From: Candidatus Paceibacter sp.
Lineage (GTDB): Bacteria; Patescibacteriota; Minisyncoccia; UBA6257; JAGOQP01
Assembly (NCBI GenBank): GCA_020724905.1
Contig: DYGB01000002.1
Coordinates: 93,425 to 142,901 of the forward strand
DNA length: 49,477 nucleotides
Direction of reading: 5' to 3'
Part shown: positions 8,499 through 16,924 of the stretch, one piece after another
Numbering within the stretch: position 1 is the first letter of the stretch
How the letters are laid out: every line of letters starts with the position of its first letter
Position numbers and translations under genes: made by a program
The notes under the pieces: generated by a model
The model's input: the letters and a program-made list of their open reading frames with translations, nothing else
The model's database searches: none
Told to the model about the DNA's origin: nothing

Positions 8499-8903
8499 TT
8501 ATTCAAATAGTTTTGCTGCTCCTGCAGAGAGTGAAACACCTTCAAATGTTTTCTTCACTGGTGTTACTTCTTTTGATGAGGCAACAACACGAACTTTCAG
8601 GTAAGGATCTTTTAATTGCTTTTTAGTAATGAGTTTCTTTCCATACAATACTGCTGGAGTAATTGTTTCTTCTGGAAGTTGCGCAATAATGTGTGCCTGT
8701 AATGGAAGTGTAACACTCTTTGGTTTGTTCTTGTATCCTTTCTTTTTTGGGATACGAATAATAAGGTCTCGAAGACCTGGTCTCATATTTCGTCCTGCAC
8801 GAGATTTCTGTCCTTTCTGTCCCTTTCCTGAATAGGTACCTCGCTTTCCACCTCGTCCTACTCGTTTCTTATTTTTTGTTTGTGATGAAAATGTATGGAT
8901 CAT
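8499..8903 (-). CDS. rplO: Large ribosomal subunit protein uL15
   Basis: The 134-aa protein has the L15 start, with KKRVGRGGKRGTYSGKGQKG (12-31) and GQKSRAG forming the glycine/arginine-rich tail that threads into 23S rRNA. Its globular C-terminus is normal. It follows rpsE after only 4 bp; the rpmD (L30) gene that usually separates them is absent. The start context is TACTATG with no Shine-Dalgarno. Confidence 0.96.
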   Translation of the reverse strand: MIHTFSSQTKNKKRVGRGGKRGTYSGKGQKGQKSRAGRNMRPGLRDLIIRIPKKKGYKNKPKSVTLPLQAHIIAQLPEETITPAVLYGKKLITKKQLKDPYLKVRVVASSKEVTPVKKTFEGVSLSAGAAKLFE

Positions 8904-8907
8904 AGTA

Positions 8908-9375
8908 TTATGCTTGTAACTTCTTTAATGCTTTGATTGTTGCAAGCGCATTAGTCAATTTGTTCTTTGTTCGTCCAATTGATTTTGCTGTTGCATCCTG
9001 AACTCCTGCAAGAGAAAGAATACTTCGTACCGCTCCTCCTGCTTTAAGACCAGATCCTTTCTTTGCTGGTTTAATGAGAACATCAGCAGCACTGAACTTT
9101 GCAGACACTTCATGCGTTATTGTGGTACCTGAGAGTTTTACCTTAAAGAGATCTTTCTTTGCCTTTGTACGAGCTTTATCAATTGACTGAACAACATCAA
9201 GTCCTTTTGCGATTCCTACTCCAACTGATCCTTTTCCATCTCCAATAACTAACGTACAACGGAATGAAAAACGCTTTCCTCCTTTTACCACACGAGTAAC
9301 ACGACGAAGGTCAATCGTTTTTTCATTAAATTCGCTTTTCTCTCTTTTTTGTTTTCGTGGTTTTTTAAACGGCAT
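8908..9375 (-). CDS. rpsE: Small ribosomal subunit protein uS5
   Basis: The 155-aa protein has the S5 double-stranded-RNA-binding N-domain (DLRRVTRVVKGGKRFSFR, 22-39) and the C-terminal fold including VLIKPAKKGSGLKAGGAVR. S5 lies at the mRNA entry and decoding region of the 30S subunit. It sits between rplR and rplO in spc order with 4-bp gaps on both sides, which suggests coupled translation. Confidence 0.96.
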   Translation of the reverse strand: MPFKKPRKQKREKSEFNEKTIDLRRVTRVVKGGKRFSFRCTLVIGDGKGSVGVGIAKGLDVVQSIDKARTKAKKDLFKVKLSGTTITHEVSAKFSAADVLIKPAKKGSGLKAGGAVRSILSLAGVQDATAKSIGRTKNKLTNALATIKALKKLQA

Positions 9376-9379
9376 AGTA

Positions 9380-9712
9380 TTAAACGTGAATTCCTTTAGT
9401 ACGTAGTTCTTCGACGACTTCTTTTACAATACCATGATATCGATACTGTCCTCTATCACATACTCCTCGTTCGATTTTCTTTTCTGTTAATACCTTTGCA
9501 AATGCGTCAGCTACTTTCTTTGCAGCATCTTTTCCTTTCTTTTCTTTTGCTGCAGCAAGGGTAACGCCGCTCACATCATCAATGGCTTGAAGCGCAATAT
9601 GGGTATTACTTTTATGTATTGAAAAACGAGGACACTGGGGTGTTCCTTGAATATAGGTACGTACCCGTTTTTTCCGCTGCTGTATTCTATTGTTATGTGT
9701 TTTTCTATCCAT
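9380..9712 (-). CDS. rplR: Large ribosomal subunit protein uL18
   Basis: The 110-aa protein is an L18, which binds 5S rRNA with L5 in the central protuberance. It shows the arginine-rich start (RIQQRKKRVRTYIQG), FSIHKSNTHIALQAIDD and the C-terminal DRGQYRYHGIVKEVVEELR. Length and spc position (rplF-rplR-rpsE) are normal. The start is in the TACTATG context with a 9-bp gap from rplF. Confidence 0.95.
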   Translation of the reverse strand: MDRKTHNNRIQQRKKRVRTYIQGTPQCPRFSIHKSNTHIALQAIDDVSGVTLAAAKEKKGKDAAKKVADAFAKVLTEKKIERGVCDRGQYRYHGIVKEVVEELRTKGIHV

Positions 9713-9721
9713 AGTATATGT

Positions 9722-10264
9722 TTATCCTGCTGCTTTTTTACCTTCTTTTCGTCGAATGATTTCATCACTGTATCGAATTCCTTTTCCAAGATATGGTTCT
9801 GGTTTTTTAATCTTTCGTATTCGTGATGCAACGTGTCCTACCAGATGCTTATCAATACCAGTAATGGTAATGGTGTTTTTCTCAACAGCAATATCAATCC
9901 CCTCTGGGATAGGATAGATGACAGGGTGAGAAAATCCTACCTTAAGGTTAAGGTTGCTTCCTTCAACAGCGACACGGAATCCAACACCTTCAACGATCAA
10001 TGATTTAGAAAATCCTTCAACAACACCAACCAATGCATTATTGAGCAGTGACCACTGTGTTCCCCAGTTCATATGAGCTTGAGGAGATTTCTTTGCTGGT
10101 GTAACGGTAATGGTGCGTTCTTCTTGTGCAATAGCAACTGATACGAAATCAAGCTTCATAACAGATAACGAACCCTTTGGGCCTTCTACAAAAAATGAAT
10201 CTTCCTTTTCTGTTACCGTTACTCCATCAGGAATATGAAGTGGTTTTTTTGCAATCTTTGACAT
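9722..10264 (-). CDS. rplF: Large ribosomal subunit protein uL6
   Basis: The 180-aa protein has two L6 repeats: the N-terminal MSKIAKKPLHIPDGVTV and the C-terminal rRNA-binding GIDKHLVGHVASRIRKIKKP followed by the signature PYLGKGIRY. L6 lies near the factor-binding site and sarcin-ricin loop. The ATG at 10264 matches family N-termini; an in-frame extension to 10321 would run into rpsH and is rejected. It follows rpsH after 1 bp. Confidence 0.96.
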   Translation of the reverse strand: MSKIAKKPLHIPDGVTVTEKEDSFFVEGPKGSLSVMKLDFVSVAIAQEERTITVTPAKKSPQAHMNWGTQWSLLNNALVGVVEGFSKSLIVEGVGFRVAVEGSNLNLKVGFSHPVIYPIPEGIDIAVEKNTITITGIDKHLVGHVASRIRKIKKPEPYLGKGIRYSDEIIRRKEGKKAAG

Positions 10265-10265
10265 G

Positions 10266-10646
10266 TTACCAAATTTCAAATAATACTTGTCCGCCGACTT
10301 TCTCTTTTCGTGCTTCTTCATGTGTCATAATTCCTTTTGACGTTGAGAGTACTGAGAGACCATACTTGTTTCGTACTGGATAGAGTTCGGTGTACTTCTT
10401 ATACATACGTCGTGATGGTTTGCTGATAAACTTGAATCCTTGAATTTTTCCTTCGCCATGTTCATAGGCAAGCGCAATCTCTAAGATACGTCGTGGTGCT
10501 CGTCCTTTCTTTTCTGCATCGATAATAAACTTCTTTTTCTTTAAAAGATCCAACACTGCTTCATCCATTGTGGTATAAGGAACTTTTAATGAAGGCTTTT
10601 TAAGCTGTTGTGCGTTCTTTATCTGTGTCAATAATGAAATATACAT
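10266..10646 (-). CDS. rpsH: Small ribosomal subunit protein uS8
   Basis: The 126-aa protein starts MYISLLTQIKNAQ, equivalent to the DPIADMLTRIRNA of other S8 proteins. It ends with the rRNA-binding segment LSVLSTSKGIMTHEEARKEK. S8 binds helix 21 of 16S rRNA and represses the spc operon in E. coli; whether it does so here cannot be told. The start at 10646 is chosen because the longer frame lies inside rpsN. Confidence 0.95.
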   Translation of the reverse strand: MYISLLTQIKNAQQLKKPSLKVPYTTMDEAVLDLLKKKKFIIDAEKKGRAPRRILEIALAYEHGEGKIQGFKFISKPSRRMYKKYTELYPVRNKYGLSVLSTSKGIMTHEEARKEKVGGQVLFEIW

Positions 10647-10650
10647 AAAT

Positions 10651-10836
10651 TTACCAAGATGATTTTTTAACTCCAGGAATTTCACCCTTTGAAGCCATTT
10701 CTCTAAAACAAATACGACACAAATCAAAGTCTCTCATATATCCTCGTTTTCTTCCACATTTAAAGCACCGTCGTACCGTACGGGTGCTAAACTTTGGTTC
10801 CTTTGCTGCTCGTGCAATGACTGACTTTTTTGCCAT
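10651..10836 (-). CDS. rpsN: Small ribosomal subunit protein uS14, zinc type
   Basis: The 61-aa short S14 has a complete zinc ribbon: C24 and C27 (CFKC), C40 and C43 (CRIC). This is the zinc-dependent form, as opposed to the longer cysteine-free paralog used under zinc limitation. The C-terminal [11 protein letters not shown] is standard. It lies between rplE and rpsH in normal spc order. Confidence 0.96.
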   Translation of the reverse strand: MAKKSVIARAAKEPKFSTRTVRRCFKCGRKRGYMRDFDLCRICFREMASKGEIPGVKKSSW

Positions 10837-10837
10837 A

Positions 10838-11389
10838 TTATTTCTTAAATACGAATCCTAATGCTTTGTACAACGCAAGTGCTTCTTCTTTATTCTTTAC
10901 GTTTTTTGCGACCAAGGTAACCTGAAGTCCAAACTGAACTTTTGATGTTTCAGGATTGATCTCGGGAAACACAACGTGTTCACGAAAGCCGAGGTTCAGA
11001 TTACCGCTTTCATCAATATTTTTCAAGTCTATTCCTTTAAAATCTCGTACACGAGGAAATACAATGGTGATAACCTTCTGAACGAAATCATACATACGAC
11101 TTCCTCGAAGTGTTGCTTTTACTCCAATAACATCTCCTTCACGAACTTTAAATCCTGCGATAGATTTTCGTGCAGGTCGTGTTGCTGGTTTTTGACCACA
11201 GATAAGAGCGAGTTCATCAAGAATAGCAGGAAGTAGTTTATCTTTAAATGATGCTTGATCAGCCATTCGTCCCAGTCCAACATTAACAACCACACGCTCA
11301 ATTCCAGGAACAGCGTGGACATTTTTCACTTCAAACTCTTTTTGAAGTTTTGGCACTATTGTTTTTTGATATGTTTCTTTAAACGACAT
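10838..11389 (-). CDS. rplE: Large ribosomal subunit protein uL5
   Basis: The 183-aa protein is an L5, which anchors 5S rRNA in the central protuberance and contacts P-site tRNA. Typical segments are [12 protein letters not shown], the loop [18 protein letters not shown] (64-81) and [13 protein letters not shown]. Length is normal. It follows rplX after 2 bp and precedes rpsN after 1 bp. Confidence 0.97.
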   Translation of the reverse strand: MSFKETYQKTIVPKLQKEFEVKNVHAVPGIERVVVNVGLGRMADQASFKDKLLPAILDELALICGQKPATRPARKSIAGFKVREGDVIGVKATLRGSRMYDFVQKVITIVFPRVRDFKGIDLKNIDESGNLNLGFREHVVFPEINPETSKVQFGLQVTLVAKNVKNKEEALALYKALGFVFKK

Positions 11390-11391
11390 AA

Positions 11392-11634
11392 TTATTTTTT
11401 ATCGGTACTAGTAAGGGATGTTACGTTTGATACATGGATAGAACGAGGAATCTGAACAATCTGTCCCTTCTCCCCTTCTTTTTTAGGCTTTACATGCTTT
11501 GTATACACGTTAACACCATCAACGAGAATTCGTTCTCGTGCAGGAAATACACGGAGTACCTCTCCTGTCTTTCCTTTATCTTTTCCGGTGATGACACGTA
11601 CCGTATCACCTTTTTTTACATGTAGTTTATTCAT
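11392..11634 (-). CDS. rplX: Large ribosomal subunit protein uL24
   Basis: The 80-aa protein has the KOW motif typical of L24 (KKGDTVRVITGKDKGKTGEV, residues 7-26), an early 23S rRNA assembly initiator. The ATG at 11634 is preferred over an in-frame TTG at 11646, which would overlap rplN by 8 bp. It is slightly shorter than average L24 and lacks the C-terminal zinc-like tail of some lineages. Confidence 0.95.
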   Translation of the reverse strand: MNKLHVKKGDTVRVITGKDKGKTGEVLRVFPARERILVDGVNVYTKHVKPKKEGEKGQIVQIPRSIHVSNVTSLTSTDKK

Positions 11635-11638
11635 ATGC

Positions 11639-12007
11639 TTAGACAATATCTTTTGCCATAGTTACAATTTTTTCAAATCCTCTCTCTTTCAATTCTCGTG
11701 GGATCGGACCGAATATACGAGTTCCCTGAGGTTCTTTCTTTGCATCGATAATAACAGCTGCATTTTCATCAAATGAGATGTATGAACCATCTCTTCGCTT
11801 CATTTTGTTCTTCTGACGGACAACAACCGCTTTAACAATATCCTTTTTCTTTACCGTTTTTCGTGGTTCAGCTGTCTGTACTGAGGCAACAATAACATCG
11901 CCGACTTGTGCGTATCGTCGTTTTGTTCCTCCAAGCACTCGAAAACATCGAATCATTCGAGCTCCTGAATTATCTGCAACAGTTAATAGTGATCGTTCCT
12001 GTATCAT
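11639..12007 (-). CDS. rplN: Large ribosomal subunit protein uL14
   Basis: The 122-aa protein is a very conserved L14: [19 protein letters not shown] at the start and [11 protein letters not shown] at the end. It lies at the subunit interface and forms bridges with 16S rRNA. Length is exactly that of the family. It follows rpsQ by 2 bp. The start context is AACTATG. Confidence 0.98.
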   Translation of the reverse strand: MIQERSLLTVADNSGARMIRCFRVLGGTKRRYAQVGDVIVASVQTAEPRKTVKKKDIVKAVVVRQKNKMKRRDGSYISFDENAAVIIDAKKEPQGTRIFGPIPRELKERGFEKIVTMAKDIV

Positions 12008-12009
12008 AG

Positions 12010-12276
12010 TTATGCGTTATTAGTCTCTGTATTAGTTGAAAGAATTCTCCATCGTTTTTCTTTAGAATATGGTCGTGCATGGACAATCGTTACCTGATCC
12101 CCTTTCTTTGTCTGATTCTTCTCATCATGAGCTTTATATCGTTGGGTTACAGTGAAGTAGCGATGATAACGAGGATGTTTCTTTACTCGATCAACAGCGA
12201 CTACACGTGTCTTATCCATCGCATCTGATACGACCACTCCTTTCAATTTTCGTTGTGTTATAGATTTCTTTTCCAT
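12010..12276 (-). CDS. rpsQ: Small ribosomal subunit protein uS17
   Basis: The 88-aa OB-fold protein has the S17 sequence [20 protein letters not shown] and the conserved [10 protein letters not shown], followed by [19 protein letters not shown]17 is a primary 16S rRNA binder in the 30S body. It lies between rpmC and rplN as usual. Confidence 0.96.
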   Translation of the reverse strand: MEKKSITQRKLKGVVVSDAMDKTRVVAVDRVKKHPRYHRYFTVTQRYKAHDEKNQTKKGDQVTIVHARPYSKEKRWRILSTNTETNNA

Positions 12277-12281
12277 GGTAC

Positions 12282-12476
12282 TTATTCTAATTCACCAATA
12301 ATAGTATTTATCACTGCAATTTCTTTTTTAAGGGTATAAAAATCTTTCAGGTGAGCATTTTTTCCGATACGGATATCTCTTCGAAGTGCTTCCTTTTTTG
12401 CATTCTTCTCAGAAAGAAGCTTTGTCAGCTCATCTCTACCTTTATTTTTCAGTTGTTCTTTTTCCATCTTTTTCAT
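12282..12476 (-). CDS. rpmC: Large ribosomal subunit protein uL29
   Basis: The 64-aa two-helix protein matches L29: an acidic/basic first helix, then LSEKNAKKEALRRDIRIGKN and a final VINTIIGELE. L29 sits near the peptide exit tunnel where nascent-chain factors dock. It lies between rplP and rpsQ in standard order. The start could be the ATG at 12476 or that at 12467. Confidence 0.92.
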   Translation of the reverse strand: MKKMEKEQLKNKGRDELTKLLSEKNAKKEALRRDIRIGKNAHLKDFYTLKKEIAVINTIIGELE

Positions 12477-12477
12477 A

Positions 12478-12888
12478 CTATTTTTCGATAACTCGTGTTT
12501 TTACTGGAAGTTTGTGACCTGCTTTTCGAAGTGCTTCCTTTGCCATTGCTGGTTCAATTCCATCAATCTCAAAGATAATTCTTCCTGGTTTTACGGGAAA
12601 TACATAGTGATCAAGACTTCCTTTTCCTCCACCCATCGTCATTTCAGGAGGACGTTGGGTAATTGGCTTATCTGGAAATATACGGATCCATACTTTTCCT
12701 CCACGCTTGGTAAAACGACTAATCACTTTACGAGCTGCTTCAATCTGACGACCATCAACATATGCTGCGGTTAACGCCTGAAGACCAATTGTTCCAAATT
12801 CAATGGTAATACCACGTGTTTCAACCGTTCTTTTTCGAGAACGTCCTTTATGGCCTTTTCTATATTTTGTCTTCTTTGGTGCTAACAT
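12478..12888 (-). CDS. rplP: Large ribosomal subunit protein uL16
   Basis: The 136-aa L16 begins MLAPKKTKYRKGHKGRSR and contains RGGKVWIRIFPDKPITQRP and GGGKGSLDHYVFPVKPGRI. L16 helps place tRNA at the peptidyl-transferase centre. Length is that of the family. It sits 3 bp after rpsC and 1 bp before rpmC. Confidence 0.98.
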   Translation of the reverse strand: MLAPKKTKYRKGHKGRSRKRTVETRGITIEFGTIGLQALTAAYVDGRQIEAARKVISRFTKRGGKVWIRIFPDKPITQRPPEMTMGGGKGSLDHYVFPVKPGRIIFEIDGIEPAMAKEALRKAGHKLPVKTRVIEK

Positions 12889-12891
12889 ATC

Positions 12892-13581
12892 TTATTTTTC
12901 TGATGTAAATATATCTCCTTCAAATACTTCACCTTTATATATCCATACTTTAATTCCAATCGTTCCGTAGGTGGTAAAGGCAGTATCTTCTGCGTAATCG
13001 ATATTAGCACGGAGTGTCTGTAATGGAAGACTTCCATATGCTAACTGTTCGCTTCGTGCGATTTCAGCTCCATTTAGTCGTCCACTTAATCGTATCTTTG
13101 CTCCTTGTGCTTCTCTGTTTTGCTTTATTCTCTCAAGGTATTTCTTTAAGGTTCGTCGATATGGCATACGCTTTTGAAGATCTTGAGCAATGTTTTGAGC
13201 AATAACTCCTGCTGATACTTCAAATCGTTTAATTTCTTCAACTGAAATATTAAGGTGGATTGGTTCTTCAAGCTTCTGTTTTTTCTTCAACTGCTTTAAT
13301 TTTTTTTCAAGTTCTTTAGTGAGGTCTTCAATTCCTTTTCCTCCTCGTCCAATGATAAGACCTGGCTTTGCTGTTTTAATGGTTACGTTGTAACTCTGAT
13401 GTGTCTTTTCGATAAGGATTGAATCAATGCCTGCATGACCAATCTTCTCTTTAATATAGGAACGCATCAAAACATCCTCTTGGAGAGATGAACCAAGACG
13501 TTTTTGTTTTGGAAACCATCGAGAGGTCCACTCTTTAATGATTCCTGTTCGTAATGCTGTTGGTTTAATCTTCTGTCCCAT
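12892..13581 (-). CDS. rpsC: Small ribosomal subunit protein uS3
   Basis: The 229-aa protein has the S3 N-terminus (MGQKIKPTALRTGI), a KH domain with the GLIIGRGGKGIEDL loop (74-87) and the C-terminal domain with IRLSGRLNGAEIARSE. S3 lines the mRNA entry channel with S4 and S5 and contributes to unwinding mRNA. Length is normal. It lies between rplV and rplP. Confidence 0.97.
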   Translation of the reverse strand: MGQKIKPTALRTGIIKEWTSRWFPKQKRLGSSLQEDVLMRSYIKEKIGHAGIDSILIEKTHQSYNVTIKTAKPGLIIGRGGKGIEDLTKELEKKLKQLKKKQKLEEPIHLNISVEEIKRFEVSAGVIAQNIAQDLQKRMPYRRTLKKYLERIKQNREAQGAKIRLSGRLNGAEIARSEQLAYGSLPLQTLRANIDYAEDTAFTTYGTIGIKVWIYKGEVFEGDIFTSEK

Positions 13582-13589
13582 AGTAATAG

Positions 13590-14129
13590 TTATACTGATT
13601 TACGTCGAAACATTCCTTGTTTATGTCCCTGGGTGTCGACTGGTCGTTCCTTTTTAGCTGTTGTTTCTTTCTCTGGCTTCTTTGTGTCTTTATCCTTCTT
13701 TACTTGAACATCTTTCTTCTCATTCTTCTTTTCTTTCTTGGTGTCGGTAACGAATGCACTTTCGTATTCTTTTGTTCCTTCAGAAAGAATAACAGAGATG
13801 TGAGAGGTCATTTTATGTATAGGGGTTGCACGTCCTTGTGCTCGGGGCATCCATCGTTTTAATATTGGTCCTTTGTTAACCGTAATAGATTCTACAACAA
13901 GTTTCTTTTCATTCAACCCTGCTTCTTTTGCATTTGCCTGAGCTGACTGTACAAGCTTTGCTATGGGGTGTGATGATCGTTTCGTAAGGATATGAAGCTG
14001 TGCAAGTGCTTGGGCTACAGGAAGTCCTTTGATAAGGTTTGCTACCAATCTCACCTTACGAGGAGCGATTCGTAGATGATTGAGATGGGCTGTTGCCTGC
14101 TTTTTCTGTTGTGTCGTATCTGTTGTCAT
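13590..14129 (-). CDS. rplV: Large ribosomal subunit protein uL22 with charged C-terminal extension
   Basis: The first ~120 residues are a normal L22, with HLNHLRIAPRKVRLVANLIK (16-35) and the tunnel-lining hairpin RWMPRAQGRATPIHK. L22 normally ends near residue 110-115; here a further ~55 residues follow, made of K/E/D-rich low-complexity sequence and a basic end (GHKQGMFRRKSV). The tail is in frame with no sign of error and could reach rRNA near the tunnel exit. The gene lies between rpsS and rpsC. Confidence 0.95.
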   Translation of the reverse strand: MTTDTTQQKKQATAHLNHLRIAPRKVRLVANLIKGLPVAQALAQLHILTKRSSHPIAKLVQSAQANAKEAGLNEKKLVVESITVNKGPILKRWMPRAQGRATPIHKMTSHISVILSEGTKEYESAFVTDTKKEKKNEKKDVQVKKDKDTKKPEKETTAKKERPVDTQGHKQGMFRRKSV

Positions 14130-14132
14130 ATA

Positions 14133-14414
14133 TTATACTTTTTTCTCTATTTCACGTTGCATCTTTCCTCCATGACGGACAAATTTACGCGTAGGAGAAA
14201 ATTCTCCTAATTTATGTCCTACCATTTCTTCTTGTATTCTTACTTCGATAAAATCTTTTCCGTTGTGTACTAAAAAGGTATACCCTGTCATATCTGGAGA
14301 AATGTCACAGTTCCGTGCCCATGTCTTAATAGGGCCATCAGTTGGTTTCTGTTTTTCCATCTTTTTGGTTATTCGTGGGTCAATATAGGGACCCTTTTTT
14401 GAACTTCGTGCCAT
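14133..14414 (-). CDS. rpsS: Small ribosomal subunit protein uS19
   Basis: The 93-aa protein has the S19 start [18 protein letters not shown] and the later [19 protein letters not shown]19 lies in the 30S head and bridges to the 50S central protuberance. Length is normal. It lies between rplB and rplV; the start is in the CTACTATG context. Confidence 0.97.
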   Translation of the reverse strand: MARSSKKGPYIDPRITKKMEKQKPTDGPIKTWARNCDISPDMTGYTFLVHNGKDFIEVRIQEEMVGHKLGEFSPTRKFVRHGGKMQREIEKKV

Positions 14415-14423
14415 AGTAGTTTT

Positions 14424-15263
14424 TTATCTTCGTTTAGATGATCGTCGTTTAATAATACGGTCTGATGAATACTTCTTCTTGTCTCGAGTCTTCTTTCCAC
14501 CAGTAACCTTCCCCCACTTGGTCTTTGGTCGCTTTGTTCCTCGAGGTTGTTTTCCTTCTCCTCCTCCGTATGGGTGGTCAACGGGGTTCATTGCTGTTCC
14601 TCGTACGGTAGGACGAATTCCTAACCATCGTGAACGTCCTGCTTTTCCGATTGTTGTTAATGAATGATCAGCGTTTGAAACCTGCCCAACAGTGGCAAAA
14701 CAATCCCAAGAAATCTTTCGTGTTTCCCCTGAAGGCATCTTCAGTGTACTCATTCCTTCGTCATGTGCAAGTATTTGTATTGATGATCCTGCTGATTTTG
14801 CAATCTGTCCTCCTTTTCCTGGTTGTAATTCAACATTATACACAGTTGTCCCTACAGGAATATAGCGTACTGGCATACGATTTCCAAATTCAAGTTCTCC
14901 TCTTTCTCGTGTAGTTGTAAGTATCCGCCCTTCCTTTACTCCTTCTGGAGCAAGAATGTAGGCTCTCTTTCCATTAGTATAGACGATCTGAGAGATGAAT
15001 GCTGTTCGATATGGATCGTATTCAACTGATTCAACCTTTGCAGGAAGAAATTCCATTCGTTTAAAATCAATGATTCGATATGTTCTCTTGTTTCCTCCTC
15101 CTTGATGTCGAACAGTGATACGGCCAGTATTGTTTCGTCCTCCATGAGACTTCAGTTTTGTTGTCAATTTCTTAAGAGGTTTCTTTCCTGCAGTTAATGA
15201 CCGTTTATATTCAACGGATGTCATATGTCTTCGTGATGGAGTTGTTGGATTATGTTTCTTCAT
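14424..15263 (-). CDS. rplB: Large ribosomal subunit protein uL2
   Basis: The 279-aa L2 has both RNA-binding domains. Clear family segments are GRNNTGRITVRHQGGGNKR, the SH3-like core GKGGQIAKSAGSSIQILA and the C-terminal AMNPVDHPYGGGEGKQPRGT, whose conserved histidine lies by the peptidyl-transferase centre. Length is normal. It sits 1 bp upstream of nothing else but rpsS (9 bp) and follows rplW by 1 bp. Confidence 0.98.
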   Translation of the reverse strand: MKKHNPTTPSRRHMTSVEYKRSLTAGKKPLKKLTTKLKSHGGRNNTGRITVRHQGGGNKRTYRIIDFKRMEFLPAKVESVEYDPYRTAFISQIVYTNGKRAYILAPEGVKEGRILTTTRERGELEFGNRMPVRYIPVGTTVYNVELQPGKGGQIAKSAGSSIQILAHDEGMSTLKMPSGETRKISWDCFATVGQVSNADHSLTTIGKAGRSRWLGIRPTVRGTAMNPVDHPYGGGEGKQPRGTKRPKTKWGKVTGGKKTRDKKKYSSDRIIKRRSSKRR

Positions 15264-15264
15264 A

Positions 15265-15633
15265 TTATTGCTGCATTACATCAATACTTTGTCCCTTCTC
15301 AAGGGTAATGATTGCTTTTTTAAATCGTGGGCGAGATCCTTTTTTTCCTCTCCAAAAGATTGTCTTTGTTGGCTGTGCTGTGGTACGAACATTCTTTATC
15401 TGCACACCATATATCTTTTCCAATTCTTTTTTGATTTCTGGTTTTGATGCTTTTTGGTCAACAAGAAATACATACTGATTGTATTGACCAATACGAAGTG
15501 CTCGTTCTGTGATATGAGGGTTTTTCACAATACCGCTACTCTGTGGAATATCGGTATGTGTGCCTAGCCCCTTCTCCTCTACTGGCTGAGCTACATTCTT
15601 TTCTTCTTCTTTTTTCTTAAATAATGCAGTCAT
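15265..15633 (-). CDS. rplW: Large ribosomal subunit protein uL23 with N-terminal extension
   Basis: The 122-aa protein contains the L23 core (VKNPHITERALRIGQYNQYV, EIKKELEKIYGVQIKNVRT and WRGKKGSRPRFKKAIITL). L23 is the tunnel-exit docking site for trigger factor and SRP. About 35 charged, lysine/glutamate-rich residues precede the core. The ATG at 15633 follows the rplD stop by 1 bp; a longer frame to 15717 lies inside rplD and is rejected. Confidence 0.94.
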   Translation of the reverse strand: MTALFKKKEEEKNVAQPVEEKGLGTHTDIPQSSGIVKNPHITERALRIGQYNQYVFLVDQKASKPEIKKELEKIYGVQIKNVRTTAQPTKTIFWRGKKGSRPRFKKAIITLEKGQSIDVMQQ

Positions 15634-15634
15634 A

Positions 15635-16264
15635 TTAGGCAGTATACATAGTGATAAATGATTCAAGGGCTGCTTTTTCAAAAATGATTCGTGAAGGAAT
15701 TGCTGCATCATAGACATTCAATGATCGAGGTCCACAGTATGCTATCTTTTCAAGATTTCTCATTCCTTTGTGAAGATCTTTATGCTCATCAGAAAGCACA
15801 ATCAAAGTACGTCCTTTTTCTGGAAGGAATGATTGTAATATCTGAGCCATACGCTTTGTTTTTATAGCATCCTCTGGGAATGTATCGATAATAAAAATAT
15901 TTCCTTCTTTTGCTTGTCGTGACAATACTGAGAACAATGCTTTTTGTCGCATCTTCTTGTTTATCTTTTTCTCATAATTCTTTTCATTTCGTGGACCAAA
16001 GGTAGCACCTCCCCCAGACCAGAGTGGAGATCTGATTGACCCGTGACGTGCTCGTCCCGTTCCTTTCTGTCTCCATGGTTTCTTTCCTCCTCCACGAACT
16101 TCACTTCTATCTTTTGCGTGAGCAACGCTGTTTCGAGCATTTGCCTGTTGTGTCACGATAGCTTGATGAACGAGTGATTCATTCCATGCGACATCAAACA
16201 ATGCCTCAGGGAGAGTCATATCTTCTACTTTTGTATTCTCTATGGTATGAATGCTTGTTGTCAT
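15635..16264 (-). CDS. rplD: Large ribosomal subunit protein uL4
   Basis: The 209-aa L4 shows the extended tunnel loop region RGGGKKPWRQKGTGRARHG and SPLWSGGGATFGPR. The C-terminal globular part follows. In E. coli L4 represses the S10 operon; any such control here would act on the rplC transcript, not on rpsJ, since rpsJ is in a separate unit. It lies between rplC and rplW. Confidence 0.96.
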   Translation of the reverse strand: MTTSIHTIENTKVEDMTLPEALFDVAWNESLVHQAIVTQQANARNSVAHAKDRSEVRGGGKKPWRQKGTGRARHGSIRSPLWSGGGATFGPRNEKNYEKKINKKMRQKALFSVLSRQAKEGNIFIIDTFPEDAIKTKRMAQILQSFLPEKGRTLIVLSDEHKDLHKGMRNLEKIAYCGPRSLNVYDAAIPSRIIFEKAALESFITMYTA

Positions 16265-16267
16265 AAA

Positions 16268-16879
16268 TTACATTGTCTCAATATACAGGATAGATTTGTT
16301 ATTACCAGGGAGAGATCCTTTTACATACAGTATGTTTTTTTCAGTATCAATATCGATGATAGGGAGTTTTTTTAGGGTAACAGTATCCTGTCCCATACGC
16401 CCTGCCATCTTTCTTCCTTTAATAACACGCTGATGCCCTCCTGCTCCAATAGAACCTGGAGCTCGAAGACGATCCTTTTGTCCATGAGACTTTGGGCCTC
16501 CATGGAATCCATGTCGTTTCACGACACCCTGAAATCCTCGTCCTTTCTCTGTTCCGGTGACACGAACCTTTTGTCCTTTTTCAAATGCAGAGACATCGAT
16601 AACATCTCCTCGATTCAATGCTTGATCACCTTTCTTTTTAAACTCCTTAAGATGCTTAAAGGGTCCAAGATCCTTGAAGTGTCCTTTCAGTGCCTTTGAA
16701 ACATTCTTTTCCTTAGCTGCTTCAAATCCAACCTGATATGCCTCATAGCCATCCTTCTCCTGTGTGCGCACCTGCGTCACTGTTACCGGGCCTGCTTGAA
16801 CAACGGTTACAGGGATTACCGTACCGTTTTCATTCCATATCTGATCCATTTTTATTTTTCTTCCAATGAGAAATGCCAT
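16268..16879 (-). CDS. rplC: Large ribosomal subunit protein uL3
   Basis: The 203-aa L3 has the N-terminal MAFLIGRKIKMDQIW and the loop reaching the peptidyl-transferase centre (GFHGGPKSHGQKDRLRAPGS, residues 124-143). It is the first gene of the long transcript running down to serS and the FtsQ-like gene, with a strong promoter (16960-16988) and a leader hairpin (16897-16924) just upstream. It would normally follow rpsJ directly; here an orphan gene separates them. Confidence 0.96.
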   Translation of the reverse strand: MAFLIGRKIKMDQIWNENGTVIPVTVVQAGPVTVTQVRTQEKDGYEAYQVGFEAAKEKNVSKALKGHFKDLGPFKHLKEFKKKGDQALNRGDVIDVSAFEKGQKVRVTGTEKGRGFQGVVKRHGFHGGPKSHGQKDRLRAPGSIGAGGHQRVIKGRKMAGRMGQDTVTLKKLPIIDIDTEKNILYVKGSLPGNNKSILYIETM

Positions 16880-16896
16880 ATGAGTATTTCAATATA

Positions 16897-16924
16897 AAAC
16901 AGCTTGTGATATACACAGCTGTTT
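16897..16924 (-). promoter_or_regulatory. Leader hairpin upstream of rplC
   Basis: AAACAGCT and AGCTGTTT form an 8-bp inverted repeat around GTG/CAC, with one unpaired base, in the ~75-nt leader between the rplC promoter and its start codon. No T-run follows, so it is not a terminator. It is a candidate ribosomal-protein or translational control element, by position only. Confidence 0.45.

Noticed and set aside
9571-9831. Minus-strand 86-codon frame across rplF and rplR
   Set aside because: Out of frame with two certain ribosomal protein genes.
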